Below, one piece after another: positions 17,445-26,967 of a DNA stretch of 64,000 nucleotides. Made by a program: the position numbers and the translations under genes. The DNA comes from Meridianimarinicoccus sp. MJW13 (GTDB taxonomy: Bacteria; Pseudomonadota; Alphaproteobacteria; Rhodobacterales; Rhodobacteraceae), in assembly GCF_014901205.1 (NCBI RefSeq), contig NZ_JACNMU010000008.1:186001-250000 (forward strand), given 5' to 3'. Numbering within the stretch: the stretch's first letter is position 1; the number at the start of each line of letters is the position of its first letter. The notes under the pieces are model-generated. The model ran no database searches. It was not told the origin of the DNA and saw nothing but the letters and a program-made list of their open reading frames with translations.

Positions 17445-18716
17445 ATGTTTGTTGGTCCCGCCCCGGGTGGATGCAGTTGCGACAGCCAGTCCGCGCCCAC
17501 CGACATGATGAGCCTGCATGACGCCATAGGCCACGCGCACGGGTTGGTCGCCCCGATCCGGGAAAGCCAGACGGTGCCGCTTCTGGAGGCTCCTGGCCGG
17601 ACCACCGCCGTATCTGTCCGCGCCGCTGCGGCGATGCCTTTCTTTGACAATTCCGCAATGGATGGCTTCGCCCTGCGCTGTGCCGATCTTGAGGGCCGGT
17701 GCTGCCTGCCGGTTGCGGGCACGGTCGCGGCGGGCGATGCGCCATGCGATCTGCCCAAGGGCATGGCGATGCGCATTTTCACCGGTGCCCCCCTGCCGAA
17801 GGGTGCCGATGCGGTGGTCATGATCGAGGCGTGCGTCGACAAGGCTCACAAGGTCCATGTCGAAACGGTACCGCGCGTGGGTGACAATATCCGCCGCATG
17901 GGCAGTGATCAGGCCGCCGGTCAGGTCCTGCTGGCAGCGGGCACGCGGATCGGATCACATCACATCGGCCTGCTGGCCGCCAATGGCATCGCACAGGTTG
18001 ATGTCCTTCGACGCCCCCGTGTCGCTGTGTTTTCCACCGGGGACGAATTGCACAGCGGGCCATGCGCCCCCGGTCAAATCCCCGATGCCAACCGCCCGAT
18101 GCTGTTGGCAATGCTGCACCAGGCAGGCGCCGAGGCGGTGGATCTGGGCATCTTGCCGGATGACGCCGACGCCACCGCGGCAGCGTTCGCCGGCATCGGC
18201 AACGGCCATGATCTGATCCTGTCATCCGGCGCTGTGTCGATGGGTGGCAAAGATCACATACGCGCCGCGCTGAGTTCTGCCGGCGGCACGGTGCACGGCT
18301 GGCGCGTGGCGTTGAAGCCGGGCAAGCCGGTGATGTTCGGCACGCTGGGCAACGCGGCGTTCACAGGTCTGCCGGGAAACCCCTTCGCGGTGCACGTGGG
18401 ATTTCACATGTTTGTCCTGCCCCAGATCGCACGCCTTCTTGGGGAACGGCCGGGAACCTTCGCGCCGGTGCCGGCTGTTGCCGATTTCGACTGGACCCGC
18501 AAACCGGGACGCGCCGAGGTCTTCCCGGTGCGCCTTGCATCCTACGATGATCTGGGGCGGCCTGTCCTCGAACGCCTTGGCCACAGCGTATCGGCCACAT
18601 TGTTTCCGTTGAGCGGTGCAGACGGGCTGGCGATCGTGCCGTCCGAATGCCATCACATCACCCCCGGCACGCCCTTGATGTGGCGTCCGTTCTGTCAAAA
18701 AGGAGATGTCCAGTGA
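17445..18716 (+). CDS. moeA: Molybdopterin molybdotransferase MoeA
   Basis: Cytoplasmic enzyme of 423 aa inserting molybdate into adenylylated molybdopterin to form the Mo cofactor. Recognisable MoeA segments are FDNSAMDGFALRCAD, RIFTGAPLPKGADAVVMIE, VFSTGDEL, IPDANRPMLLAML, LSSGAVSMGGKDHI and FTGLPGNPFAV, in family order. The start ATG 17445 has CAGGA eight bases upstream. An unusual N-terminal stretch MFVGPAPGGCSCDS precedes the usual start region. It lies directly downstream of torA and probably supplies Mo cofactor for it, a dedicated copy being common in respiratory Mo-enzyme operons. Its stop overlaps the next GTG start by 4 bp. Confidence 0.9.
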   Translation: MFVGPAPGGCSCDSQSAPTDMMSLHDAIGHAHGLVAPIRESQTVPLLEAPGRTTAVSVRAAAAMPFFDNSAMDGFALRCADLEGRCCLPVAGTVAAGDAPCDLPKGMAMRIFTGAPLPKGADAVVMIEACVDKAHKVHVETVPRVGDNIRRMGSDQAAGQVLLAAGTRIGSHHIGLLAANGIAQVDVLRRPRVAVFSTGDELHSGPCAPGQIPDANRPMLLAMLHQAGAEAVDLGILPDDADATAAAFAGIGNGHDLILSSGAVSMGGKDHIRAALSSAGGTVHGWRVALKPGKPVMFGTLGNAAFTGLPGNPFAVHVGFHMFVLPQIARLLGERPGTFAPVPAVADFDWTRKPGRAEVFPVRLASYDDLGRPVLERLGHSVSATLFPLSGADGLAIVPSECHHITPGTPLMWRPFCQKGDVQ

Positions 18717-19240
18717 GCCTCTCTCCCCTTGCCGCAATCCGACTGGATCATGGTGATATCGACGCGTTTCTGGAAGGCATCGCGCGAACCCTGGCCGACC
18801 GCGGACTGACCATACGCGGGGCCGTGCAAACCCGTGGCGCAGAGGGCGGCGAATGCCACTGCGCCGACATGGACCTGACGACCTTTGGATCGCGGCGGAC
18901 ATTCCGCATCTCGCAACCCTTGGGCAATGGATCGCGGGGGTGCCGTCTGCATCCGGGCGTCCTGGCCGACTGCTCCGCCTTTATCGAGGCCGAGCTGGAG
19001 CAAGGGGCGGATCTGCTGATCCTCAATCGCTTCGGGCGCGGAGAAAGCGAAGGGCGCGGGTTTCGCGACCTGATGGTCAAGGCCATCGCGCTGGACGTGC
19101 CGGTGCTGACGGCTGTTCGACCAACCTATGCGGAAAGCTGGTCGGAATTTGGGGCGGGCTGCGCCTGTGACCTGCCGATGAATGAGGACGCGGTCCTGCA
19201 CTGGCTGGCTTGCGTTCGACAGGACCGCGACGCGGCATGA
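18713..19240 (+). CDS. DUF2478-type protein (molybdenum-cluster associated)
   Basis: Protein of 175 aa starting at GTG 18713 with ribosome binding site AAGGAGA, translationally coupled to moeA. The segments FRISQPLGNGSRGCRLHPG, ADLLILNRFGRGESEGRG and VLTAVRPTYAESW are what I recognise as the DUF2478 pattern, a small family repeatedly found beside molybdenum cofactor and molybdate transport genes. Several cysteines (ECHC, GCR, GCAC) could bind metal. No enzymatic role is known to me. Context suggests a role in Mo cofactor supply for TorA. Confidence 0.7.
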   Translation: MSLSPLAAIRLDHGDIDAFLEGIARTLADRGLTIRGAVQTRGAEGGECHCADMDLTTFGSRRTFRISQPLGNGSRGCRLHPGVLADCSAFIEAELEQGADLLILNRFGRGESEGRGFRDLMVKAIALDVPVLTAVRPTYAESWSEFGAGCACDLPMNEDAVLHWLACVRQDRDAA

Positions 19241-19371
19241 ACCACTGCACGCGAGGCACCACAGCCGCGCCGCGCGGACCGTTGCTGACACCGGGCAGGA
19301 CGATCCGCGTCTGTCTCGGCACGGACATGTCCGGCGCCCGGACCACCGAAAGGATGATCGCGGTTACCTGA
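19237..19371 (+). CDS. Possible 44-aa ORF coupled to the DUF2478 gene
   Basis: An ATG overlapping the DUF2478 stop (ATGA) opens a 44-codon frame (MNHCTRGTTAAPRGPLLTPG at its start) ending TGA at 19371. There is no independent ribosome binding site and no recognisable family. It may be a real small peptide, a remnant, or chance. The rest of the gap to 19520 shows only a 12-bp palindrome CTTGACGTCAAG at 19435-19446. Confidence 0.22.
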   Translation: MNHCTRGTTAAPRGPLLTPGRTIRVCLGTDMSGARTTERMIAVT

Positions 19372-19520
19372 AAGCCGCATCCCGGAATGATCATCGTCAT
19401 TCGGATTGGCGGCACAAAAGCGCAAGTGGGCTTTCTTGACGTCAAGATGCCCAAAAGAGCAAAATCCACGGGTTAGGACATTGTTGCTGAAAACCCGACC
19501 ACAGACTGAAAGGACAGAAC

Positions 19521-19832
19521 ATGAGCAAAGACCTACCGGGTGCCGCAGGCGATCTCGCCAAGAACTACCCCTCGGTTTGGGAGGCCTATGCCGCACTTGG
19601 GGCGGCCACTGCTGAAGCGGGCAATCTGACCGAACGCGAACGGCGTCTGGTCAAGCTGGCGCTGGCCATCGGTGCGGGATCCGAAGGGGCTGTCCACTCT
19701 CACTCCCGCCGGGGCCTTGCCGAAGGCGTCGCAAAGGACGATCTGCACCAGGTGGCCCTGCTCGCGATCGGGCCGCTTGGTCTGCCGCGCGCGGTTGCTG
19801 CGGGAACCTGGATCGCAGATGTGACGAAGTGA
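19521..19832 (+). CDS. Carboxymuconolactone decarboxylase (AhpD-like) family protein lacking the CxxC pair
   Basis: Small all-helical protein of 103 aa with ribosome binding site GAAAGGAC. It has the CMD-family pattern: LTERERRLVKLALAIGAGSE, then a histidine motif HSHSRRGLAEGV, then DDLHQVALLAIGPLGLPRA. Peroxidatic members such as AhpD carry Cys-x-x-Cys in the active-site helix; here the equivalent stretch reads SEGAVHSH with no cysteine anywhere in the protein. It may therefore be a structural or binding homologue rather than a thiol reductase. It lies downstream of the tor/moeA block in the same direction, with a 280-bp gap. Confidence 0.8.
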   Translation: MSKDLPGAAGDLAKNYPSVWEAYAALGAATAEAGNLTERERRLVKLALAIGAGSEGAVHSHSRRGLAEGVAKDDLHQVALLAIGPLGLPRAVAAGTWIADVTK

Positions 19833-19890
19833 TACGAAAATGATCTGCGCCGCTTTGAAAGACCCGGTGCAGATCAATCCCGTTCGTGTA

Positions 19891-19941
19891 AAAAACCCGG
19901 ATCCCGAACCCGATGCCTCCATCCCGCAAAGTGGATCCGGG
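19891..19941 (-). terminator. Candidate Rho-independent terminator of the formaldehyde operon
   Basis: Read on the minus strand, a 9-bp perfect repeat (CCCGGATCC ... GGATCCGGG, arms 19933-19941 and 19896-19904) is followed directly by TTTTT (19891-19895). The loop is long (28 nt). It lies about 145 bp beyond the GreB-like stop codon, in the gap between convergent genes. Confidence 0.45.
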
Positions 19942-20086
19942 AAGGGAATTTCCCGAGGATCGCAGCGGCAGCCGTCAACGGCGGCAATCAACAGCCCAAC
20001 GATGCACCGACGTGGGGCCGCGTCTTCGGATGCTGGTCCCTATTGAACGATCCATGACGGGCCTATGCGCGGCGATTTTCGGGGCC

Positions 20087-20599
20087 CTAGTTGATCCGGA
20101 ACCCTTCGAACCGGATCGCAACGACTTCAAGATCAACGACTCCGTTGGGTTTGCGCCATTCCACAGCGCTGCCGCGTTCAGCTCCAAGCAAGGCGACGCC
20201 AAGCGGTGAGTAGGGAGAGATCAGGCCGCGCGCCGGGTCAGCTTCATCTTCGCCGACAATTCGAAACGTCTGCGCGCTGCCGGCCTCGTCAAGAACATCG
20301 ACCTCTGCGCCAAAGGCAACACGTCCACTGGGGTGACTGGTGGGATCAACCAGGATTGCCCGGCTGACGCGCGCCTCGAGAAAGCGGATGTCACGCTCGG
20401 CAACGGCAACGGCGTGCTTGCGATCCATTTCGTCGGGTTTCTTGCGCAGCTCGGCCAGATCCAGGCGACGGGCCGCCAGCCGGGCCCTGAGATCCGCAAG
20501 GCCCGAGGGGGTGACCAGGTTCGGGTGCGGGCTTTGGGGCAAATCGTCCAGCCGGATGTTCTCGGTGCCAACGTCCTCTTTGGTGAATGCCTTGCTCAT
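20087..20599 (-). CDS. GreA/GreB-family transcription elongation factor-like protein
   Basis: Protein of 170 aa with the Gre layout. An N-terminal coiled-coil segment starts at NLVTPSGLADLRARL, with the returning helix around AVAVAERDIRFLEARVSRA. A C-terminal FKBP-like domain reads VAFGAEVDVLDEAGSAQTFRIVGEDEADPARG and then ISPYSPLGVALLG. Gre factors stimulate transcript cleavage by backtracked RNA polymerase through acidic residues at the coiled-coil tip; here the tip region holds KPDEMDRKH. The N-terminal 25 residues are non-standard. It is the third gene of the minus-strand operon, 18 bp after the S-formylglutathione hydrolase; a functional link to formaldehyde stress is not established. 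Confidence 0.82.
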   Translation of the reverse strand: MSKAFTKEDVGTENIRLDDLPQSPHPNLVTPSGLADLRARLAARRLDLAELRKKPDEMDRKHAVAVAERDIRFLEARVSRAILVDPTSHPSGRVAFGAEVDVLDEAGSAQTFRIVGEDEADPARGLISPYSPLGVALLGAERGSAVEWRKPNGVVDLEVVAIRFEGFRIN

Positions 20600-20617
20600 T
20601 GGATGTCTTCTCGTGCT

Positions 20618-21457
20618 CTATTCGTCCAGATGCATCGCGTGGAACCGCAGGTGATCCTCAACGAAACTGGCGATGAAGTAGTAGCTGTGATCGTAGCCCT
20701 CTCGCCTGTTGAGTTGCAAAGGATAGCCGCTGGCCCTGGCCGCCGCCTCCAGCGTTTCGGGCTTCAACTGTTCTTCCAGAAAAGGATCGGCGCCGCCCTG
20801 ATCGACAAGCGCGGGAACAGCCCCGGTTGCCTTGCGCATCAGCAGGCTTGCATCGTGGTCGCCCCATGCGGCGCTGTCCTTGCCGAGGTACGCGGCAAAG
20901 GCCTTCTGGCCCCACGGGCAGTTGACCGGATTGGCGATCGGGCTGAAGGCCGAAACGGACTGGAACCGATCAGGATTGCGCAGCGCCATGACCAGCGCGC
21001 CATGGCCGCCCATGGAATGGCCGAACACCGAGCGTTTGCTGCTGACCGGAAAAGTCGCCTCGACGAGCGCGGGCAGTTCATCCATCACGTAGTCATACAT
21101 GTGATAGTGGCGGTTCCACGGTGCCTGCGTTGCATTGACGTAAAATCCGGCCCCCTGCCCCAGATCAAAGGCCGTGTCGTCGGCGACATCCGTACCGCGT
21201 GGGCTGGTGTCCGGGGCGACGATTGCAACGCCAAGCTCAGCGGCGACACGTTGGGCGGCGGCCTTTTGCATGAAGTTCTCATCGGTGCAGGTCAGCCCGG
21301 ACAGCCAGTAGATCACCGGCACCTTCCGCCCCTTGGCCGTCTGCGGCGGCAGGTAGATCGCAAACCGCATGTCGCAATTCAGCGTGGTTGAACGGTGGGA
21401 GTAGTGTTTCGTCCACCCATCGAAGCTCTTGTTGTCGCTCAGGTTGTCGAGGGTCAT
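20618..21457 (-). CDS. fghA: S-formylglutathione hydrolase
   Basis: Cytoplasmic serine hydrolase of 279 aa of the esterase-D family, releasing formate and glutathione from S-formylglutathione, the second step of glutathione-dependent formaldehyde oxidation. The nucleophile motif is GHSMGGHGAL; other family segments are YWLSGLTCTDENF near residue 50, DTSPRGTDV, GAGFYVNATQAPW and YDHSYYFIASFVEDHL at the C-terminus. The start has an AAGGTG ribosome binding site. It follows the class III alcohol dehydrogenase on the same strand, separated by a perfect hairpin. Confidence 0.95.
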   Translation of the reverse strand: MTLDNLSDNKSFDGWTKHYSHRSTTLNCDMRFAIYLPPQTAKGRKVPVIYWLSGLTCTDENFMQKAAAQRVAAELGVAIVAPDTSPRGTDVADDTAFDLGQGAGFYVNATQAPWNRHYHMYDYVMDELPALVEATFPVSSKRSVFGHSMGGHGALVMALRNPDRFQSVSAFSPIANPVNCPWGQKAFAAYLGKDSAAWGDHDASLLMRKATGAVPALVDQGGADPFLEEQLKPETLEAAARASGYPLQLNRREGYDHSYYFIASFVEDHLRFHAMHLDE

Positions 21458-21480
21458 GCCGCACCTTTGAAAAAGACTTC

Positions 21481-21505
21481 AGGTCGCGCCAACAAGGCGC
21501 GACCT
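21481..21505 (-). terminator. Intra-operon hairpin with trailing T-run (attenuator-like)
   Basis: A perfect 10-bp inverted repeat (AGGTCGCGCC, 5-nt loop, GGCGCGACCT) sits between the dehydrogenase stop and the hydrolase start on the minus strand. Six bases after it comes TTTTT. It is likely to terminate a fraction of transcripts and so reduce expression of the two downstream genes. Confidence 0.6.
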
Positions 21506-21516
21506 GCTTGGTTGGT

Positions 21517-22650
<1,134 letters not shown>

Positions 22651-22776
22651 TCACTTTTCTTTGGAGGAGAGGCTCTGGGTTACGATTTACACTATTCCTG
22701 AGGTACGATAATTAGCCCATGACGCAAATTACTATTACCGTTCTGCAACAGTGATACCGCGCAAGAGGGTGTAACA

Positions 22777-23688
22777 TTGGCCAAATGGGACGGCGTTTCT
22801 GAATTCGTGGCCGTTGCCGAGGCGGAGAGCTTCACGGCCGCCGGCAACCGGCTTGGGATCTCTACCGCGCAGGTCAGTCGCCAGATCGGCGCGCTTGAGA
22901 CGCGACTGGGGGTCAAGCTGTTCTACCGGACGACCCGCAAGGTTTCGATCACCGACGCAGGACAGGTCTATTACAACCATTGCCGACAGGTGCTGGATGC
23001 GCTGGCCGACGCGGAACGGGCCGTGACCGATCTGCATCAAACCCCCAGGGGCAGGCTGAACATGACAGCGCCGGTGACTTTTGGCGAAAGCAGGATTGCA
23101 CCGCTGATCAATGATTTCGTTGCGCGCTACCCCGACCTTGAGGTCACCCTGAAGCTGACCAATCAGATGGTGGATCTGGTGGCGGAAAGCTATGATCTGG
23201 CGATCCGTCTGGGCGAACTGGATGACAGCACGATGATGGCCAGACGCCTGGCAGCGCGGACCCACCACACCTGCGCCTCACCGGACTATCTTGCGGGGCA
23301 CGGCGCGCCATACACCCTGTCCGAACTGGATCAGCACAATTGCCTGCAAGGCACGCTGAACACATGGCGGTTTCAGGAAGACGGCAAAGCGCGGCATATC
23401 CGTGTCAAAGGAAACCTGCGCTGCAACAGCGGGTGGTCGCTGGTCGATGCCGCGCTGAAGGGCATCGGCATCATCCAACTGCCGGACTATTACGTTCATT
23501 CCGAGATCGACACGGGCCGGCTGGTCCCGGTCCTTGACCATTTCCGTGCACCCGATGACGGGATATGGGCGATCTACCCGCACAACCGCCACCTTTCGCC
23601 CAAGGTGAGGCTGCTTCTGGATCATCTGGGCGAAGGATTGGGAAAGGCGCAAGACATGACACCCACGACAGCCAGGTTCGCAAAATGA
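22777..23688 (+). CDS. LysR-family transcriptional regulator
   Basis: DNA-binding regulator of 303 aa. The N-terminal winged helix (VSEFVAVAEAESFTAAGNRL, then STAQVSRQIGALETRLG and LFYRTTRKVSIT) and the substrate-binding-like effector domain from about residue 90 are intact. It belongs to the AaeR/CrgA-like group with the PRGRLNMTAPVTFGE junction. The start is TTG 22777 preceded by GAGGGTG. It is divergent from the formaldehyde operon and overlaps the next gene by ATGA, so it may regulate either. The 132-bp divergent gap shows no clear LysR palindrome. Confidence 0.9.
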   Translation: MAKWDGVSEFVAVAEAESFTAAGNRLGISTAQVSRQIGALETRLGVKLFYRTTRKVSITDAGQVYYNHCRQVLDALADAERAVTDLHQTPRGRLNMTAPVTFGESRIAPLINDFVARYPDLEVTLKLTNQMVDLVAESYDLAIRLGELDDSTMMARRLAARTHHTCASPDYLAGHGAPYTLSELDQHNCLQGTLNTWRFQEDGKARHIRVKGNLRCNSGWSLVDAALKGIGIIQLPDYYVHSEIDTGRLVPVLDHFRAPDDGIWAIYPHNRHLSPKVRLLLDHLGEGLGKAQDMTPTTARFAK

Positions 23689-24590
23689 TTGTCCGGGAAC
23701 ACCCTTCGACCCTGAAACTGTTTTTCGTGATGCAAGGGTCTGTCGTGCCAAAGATCATCGGCAGGATCATCATGATTGCCCTGTTGACCATCGTTGTCGT
23801 GCTGCTCGATCGGCATGTCGTCACGCTGCCGCACATCTCGATCGGGGCGATGGGCATATTCGGGGTCGCGCTTTCGCTGTTCCTCGGCTTTCGCAACAAC
23901 GCCGCCTATGACCGCTGGTGGGAAGCACGCAAGCTTTGGGGCACGATGATTGCTGATGTGCGCAACCTGGGGCGGCACATGTGTGTTTTCGTAGAAAAGG
24001 ACGCGGACCGCGAACAGATCCTGTCTTGTGCGGTGGCCTTCGCGCATCTGCATCGCGGTTTCCTGCGCGGAGTGGATGTGAAAGCAGATATCCTGGGCTG
24101 GATCGGCAAGGAACAGGCCGACGCCATGGTCACCAAGACAAACCCGGCCGATGCAGCCTTGCGGTCCATGGCCGACAAGATTGGCACGCTGACCAAGGCT
24201 GACGCGATCAGCGGGTTCGGTCAGATGACCCTCTCACAGACCTTGTCCTCCATGGCGCTGGCGCAGGCGGGGTGTGAACGCATCTTCACGACGCCTTTGC
24301 CGTTTGTCTATTCCCTGCTGGTTCGTCGAACCACCTATATCTATTGCTGGCTGCTTCCCTTCGCACTGATCGAAACCACGGGCTGGCTCGCGCCCCTCTT
24401 TGCCGCGGTCGTGGCCTATGTGTTCTTTGGTCTGCAGGCCGTCACCAACGAACTGGAGCACCCGTTTCGCAACGTGCAGAACGGGCTGCCGCTGGATGCG
24501 ATGTGCCGCACGATCGAAATCTCGGTGTCGGAAGCGCTGAACCGCCGCCCGCCCGAGGCCTTGACCGCGAAGGACCATGTTCTGAGCTGA
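23685..24590 (+). CDS. Bestrophin-family (UPF0187) membrane protein, predicted anion channel
   Basis: Inner-membrane protein of 301 aa. The bacterial bestrophin pattern is visible: VREHPSTLKLFFVMQGSVVPKI at the N-terminus, two hydrophobic segments around residues 25-45 and 50-65, and the conserved LFLGFRNNAAYDRWWEARK. A later pair of helices spans WLLPFALIETTGWLAPLFAAV, followed by the NELEHPF motif. Characterised members conduct ions. The start ATG 23685 overlaps the LysR stop (ATGA). The functional link to that regulator is unknown. Confidence 0.9.
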   Translation: MIVREHPSTLKLFFVMQGSVVPKIIGRIIMIALLTIVVVLLDRHVVTLPHISIGAMGIFGVALSLFLGFRNNAAYDRWWEARKLWGTMIADVRNLGRHMCVFVEKDADREQILSCAVAFAHLHRGFLRGVDVKADILGWIGKEQADAMVTKTNPADAALRSMADKIGTLTKADAISGFGQMTLSQTLSSMALAQAGCERIFTTPLPFVYSLLVRRTTYIYCWLLPFALIETTGWLAPLFAAVVAYVFFGLQAVTNELEHPFRNVQNGLPLDAMCRTIEISVSEALNRRPPEALTAKDHVLS

Positions 24591-24846
24591 AATCCGGCGC
24601 CGGGTCATTCCTTCCTTCAGGTCGGTTTTCAAACATCACATCCGAGAGTTGCCGATCCACCCAATGCGCCGCTTAAGGCCTCGCAACCGCATCGCGAGGA
24701 TGCTCGGAAAACACGTGCCTGCTGGGGAACGCCGGGGGCCAAATGGCACCCGGCGGGATTCGGCCCCAAAAACGGGTTTACAAGGCTACATCTTGTGGGC
24801 GATCTTGTGTCACCTACCATCTGAGCAGAAAACGAGATCTCCAAAC

Positions 24847-25827
24847 ATGTCCAATCCGACTGCCCTGACTCGGCGAAAGCTCCTTGCTGCCTCTGGTGGT
24901 GCTGCGCTGGCGCTGCTGGCCGGCCCGCTTGCCGGACAACACGTCTACAAGGAGATCCACGAGCTCAAACCCGGCGAGTTCACGTGGCATCCCGAGCGTC
25001 AGCCCACCGGGCCGGTCGCGGTCATCGTGTCGCTCACGGACCAGCGGGTGCACATCTATCGCAATGGCGTTCGGATCGCGGTATCGACCTGTTCCACGGG
25101 CAAGACCGGGCATGAAACGCCCACGGGGGTTTTCGTTGTGCTGCAAAAGGATCGGGATCACCGCTCCTCGACCTATAACAACGCGCCCATGCCGAACATG
25201 AACCGGCTGACATGGGATGGGGTCGCCCTTCATGCCGGGAACCTGCCGGGCTATCCGGCGTCCCATGGATGTGTGCGCCTGCCCTTGAAGTTCTCGGCCC
25301 TGCTGTTCGAGGTCACGCACCTGGGGACACCGGTGATCGTTGCCGACGAACATCACTTCCCGGTGGATGTGGTTCATCCGGGAATGGTGCTGTCGAGTTA
25401 TGCCGAGCACGAATTCGAGGATGTTGTTTCAACCCTGGAGGGGCGCAAGCACCCTGCGGACTGGACCCTGGACGAGGCGTATCCGGTCACCACGATCCTT
25501 GCGTCCTCCCATGACCGGAAAATCGTGATCATCGAAAACGACGTGGAGGTCGCCTCCGGGGTGCTCGAATGGGACGGCGATCCCCTGGGCGCTCATGTCT
25601 ACGTCCTGCAGGGCGCCCACGAAGGCGCCAAGGGTATGCACTGGCAAGCCCTCACATACGGCACATCGCAGAGTGCCGAGATGCAGGATCTCAAGCGTGT
25701 GCGCACGGACAAGGCATTTGCCGAGCAGATCCGTCAATACGTCCATCCGGGCATGATCTACATCCTGACAGACCTGCCGCTGCATCCCGACAGCCGTTCG
25801 CAGCGCGATTTCGTGATCATGTCATGA
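24847..25827 (+). CDS. L,D-transpeptidase (YkuD domain), predicted Tat-exported
   Basis: Periplasmic peptidoglycan-modifying enzyme of 326 aa. A twin-arginine-like N-terminus (LTRRKLLAASGGAALALLAG) is followed by the YkuD domain from about residue 55: AVIVSLTDQRVHIYRNG, the histidine in LHAGNLPGYPA and the catalytic Cys142 in SHGCVRLP. Residues beyond about 180 form a second region containing another YkuD-like strand pattern (RKIVIIENDVEVASG) without a catalytic cysteine, so a degenerate duplication is possible. ATG 24847 was chosen since the Tat motif begins there; the frame is open 198 bp upstream without a signal sequence. The preceding 256-bp gap shows nothing clear. Confidence 0.9.
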   Translation: MSNPTALTRRKLLAASGGAALALLAGPLAGQHVYKEIHELKPGEFTWHPERQPTGPVAVIVSLTDQRVHIYRNGVRIAVSTCSTGKTGHETPTGVFVVLQKDRDHRSSTYNNAPMPNMNRLTWDGVALHAGNLPGYPASHGCVRLPLKFSALLFEVTHLGTPVIVADEHHFPVDVVHPGMVLSSYAEHEFEDVVSTLEGRKHPADWTLDEAYPVTTILASSHDRKIVIIENDVEVASGVLEWDGDPLGAHVYVLQGAHEGAKGMHWQALTYGTSQSAEMQDLKRVRTDKAFAEQIRQYVHPGMIYILTDLPLHPDSRSQRDFVIMS

Positions 25828-25971
25828 CGACACCGGGGACAGAAAAAGTGCAGTACCGTTTCAGAGCCTTCGCGGCCGTACCACGCGCAAGCCTTGCCCC
25901 CGCGCCCAGTACGCCGTCGCCGGACGGGTCCGAAAGCGCCCATGTATCCGATTTCATCAAGGAAGACACCG

Positions 25972-26919
25972 ATGAATGATCTGTACCGCCTTGCCGGGGC
26001 GCTCGGGCTTGCCGCCACCGCCTGCATGTCGCCGACCTTGGGGCTGGCAAGTGACTGGACCATCGTATCGGTGAACGGCTCGGCCGCGGCCGGAGACCCC
26101 CAGATCGCGCTTGGCGCGGATGGCACCATCGCCGGCAACACCGGCTGCAACAGCTTCACCGGATCGGCACGGTTCGAAAACACGGTTCTGGTGGTGGACA
26201 CCCCATTGGCCGTGACCCGGATGGCGTGCTTCGATGACGCCCTTGCCATGCAGGAAGAGACGATCCTGCAACTGCTGCAGGGGGAAACTGCGTTCGCCCA
26301 TGATCCCTTCACCGGCGCTTTCGTACTTTCCCGGGGTGAAACCCAGTTGGGGCTGGCCGAATTGCTGCCGTCGGTTTTCGATATCGGTTACGTCACGGTG
26401 GACGGGGTCCGTGGACCGCTGAACATCCGACAGGCGCCCGGCACGGATGCACCGGTGGTCACCCGCGTCCTGCCCGGAACACTTCTGCGCAATCAGGGAT
26501 GCCAGGTCGGGGACAGCTACGACTGGTGCAACATCACCTTTCTGGACGCATCGGGCACCACCGGCTGGGCCGCGGCAGAGTACCTGCGGCCTGCACCGGC
26601 CACGGTGCGGGCGCAGCAGGGCGTGTTCGACAACATCGGCAGCCTCGATTGCCAGGGCTCGGACGACAGCCCGGTCCTGAGCTGCGACTATGGCGTTGCG
26701 CGAGACGGCGACCACTCGGCGGTTCTGGTGATCTATGATCCCGACGCGGGCGAGCGCGCCGTGCATTTTTCAGATGGCGAGCTGGTCTATGCAGACATCG
26801 CGGAAGGCAGCGCTTTGGATGCACAATCCAGCGCGTTGTCGGGAGATGTGATCGTGGTGTCCCTGGGTCAGCAGACCTATCAGGTGCCGCAACATGTGAT
26901 CATTGGAAATGTGGAATAG
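25972..26919 (+). CDS. Secreted META/HslJ-domain plus SH3-like domain protein
   Basis: Exported protein of 315 aa with ribosome binding site AAGGAAG. A signal peptide covers about residues 1-24 (ending LGLAS). Next is a META/HslJ-type domain (IALGADGTIAGNTGCNSFTG, then TPLAVTRMACFDDALAMQEE), followed by a bacterial SH3-like module (GPLNIRQAPGTDAPVVTRVLPGTLL, then GTTGWAAAEYL). The C-terminal 100 residues are unassigned. Paired cysteines suggest disulfides in the periplasm. SH3-like modules often bind peptidoglycan, and L,D-transpeptidase and M15-type genes flank it, so a cell-envelope role is plausible but inferred. Confidence 0.78.
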   Translation: MNDLYRLAGALGLAATACMSPTLGLASDWTIVSVNGSAAAGDPQIALGADGTIAGNTGCNSFTGSARFENTVLVVDTPLAVTRMACFDDALAMQEETILQLLQGETAFAHDPFTGAFVLSRGETQLGLAELLPSVFDIGYVTVDGVRGPLNIRQAPGTDAPVVTRVLPGTLLRNQGCQVGDSYDWCNITFLDASGTTGWAAAEYLRPAPATVRAQQGVFDNIGSLDCQGSDDSPVLSCDYGVARDGDHSAVLVIYDPDAGERAVHFSDGELVYADIAEGSALDAQSSALSGDVIVVSLGQQTYQVPQHVIIGNVE

Positions 26920-26967
26920 CCCGCAGCCGATGCCGCACATGCCTCAGGGAATAGAGAGGGCAATTTG

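Noticed and set aside
19435-19446. Palindrome CTTGACGTCAAG as a possible FNR/Crp-type site before the CMD gene
   Set aside because: FNR and Crp sites need a spacer between half-sites; this is a contiguous 12-bp palindrome and could be chance.
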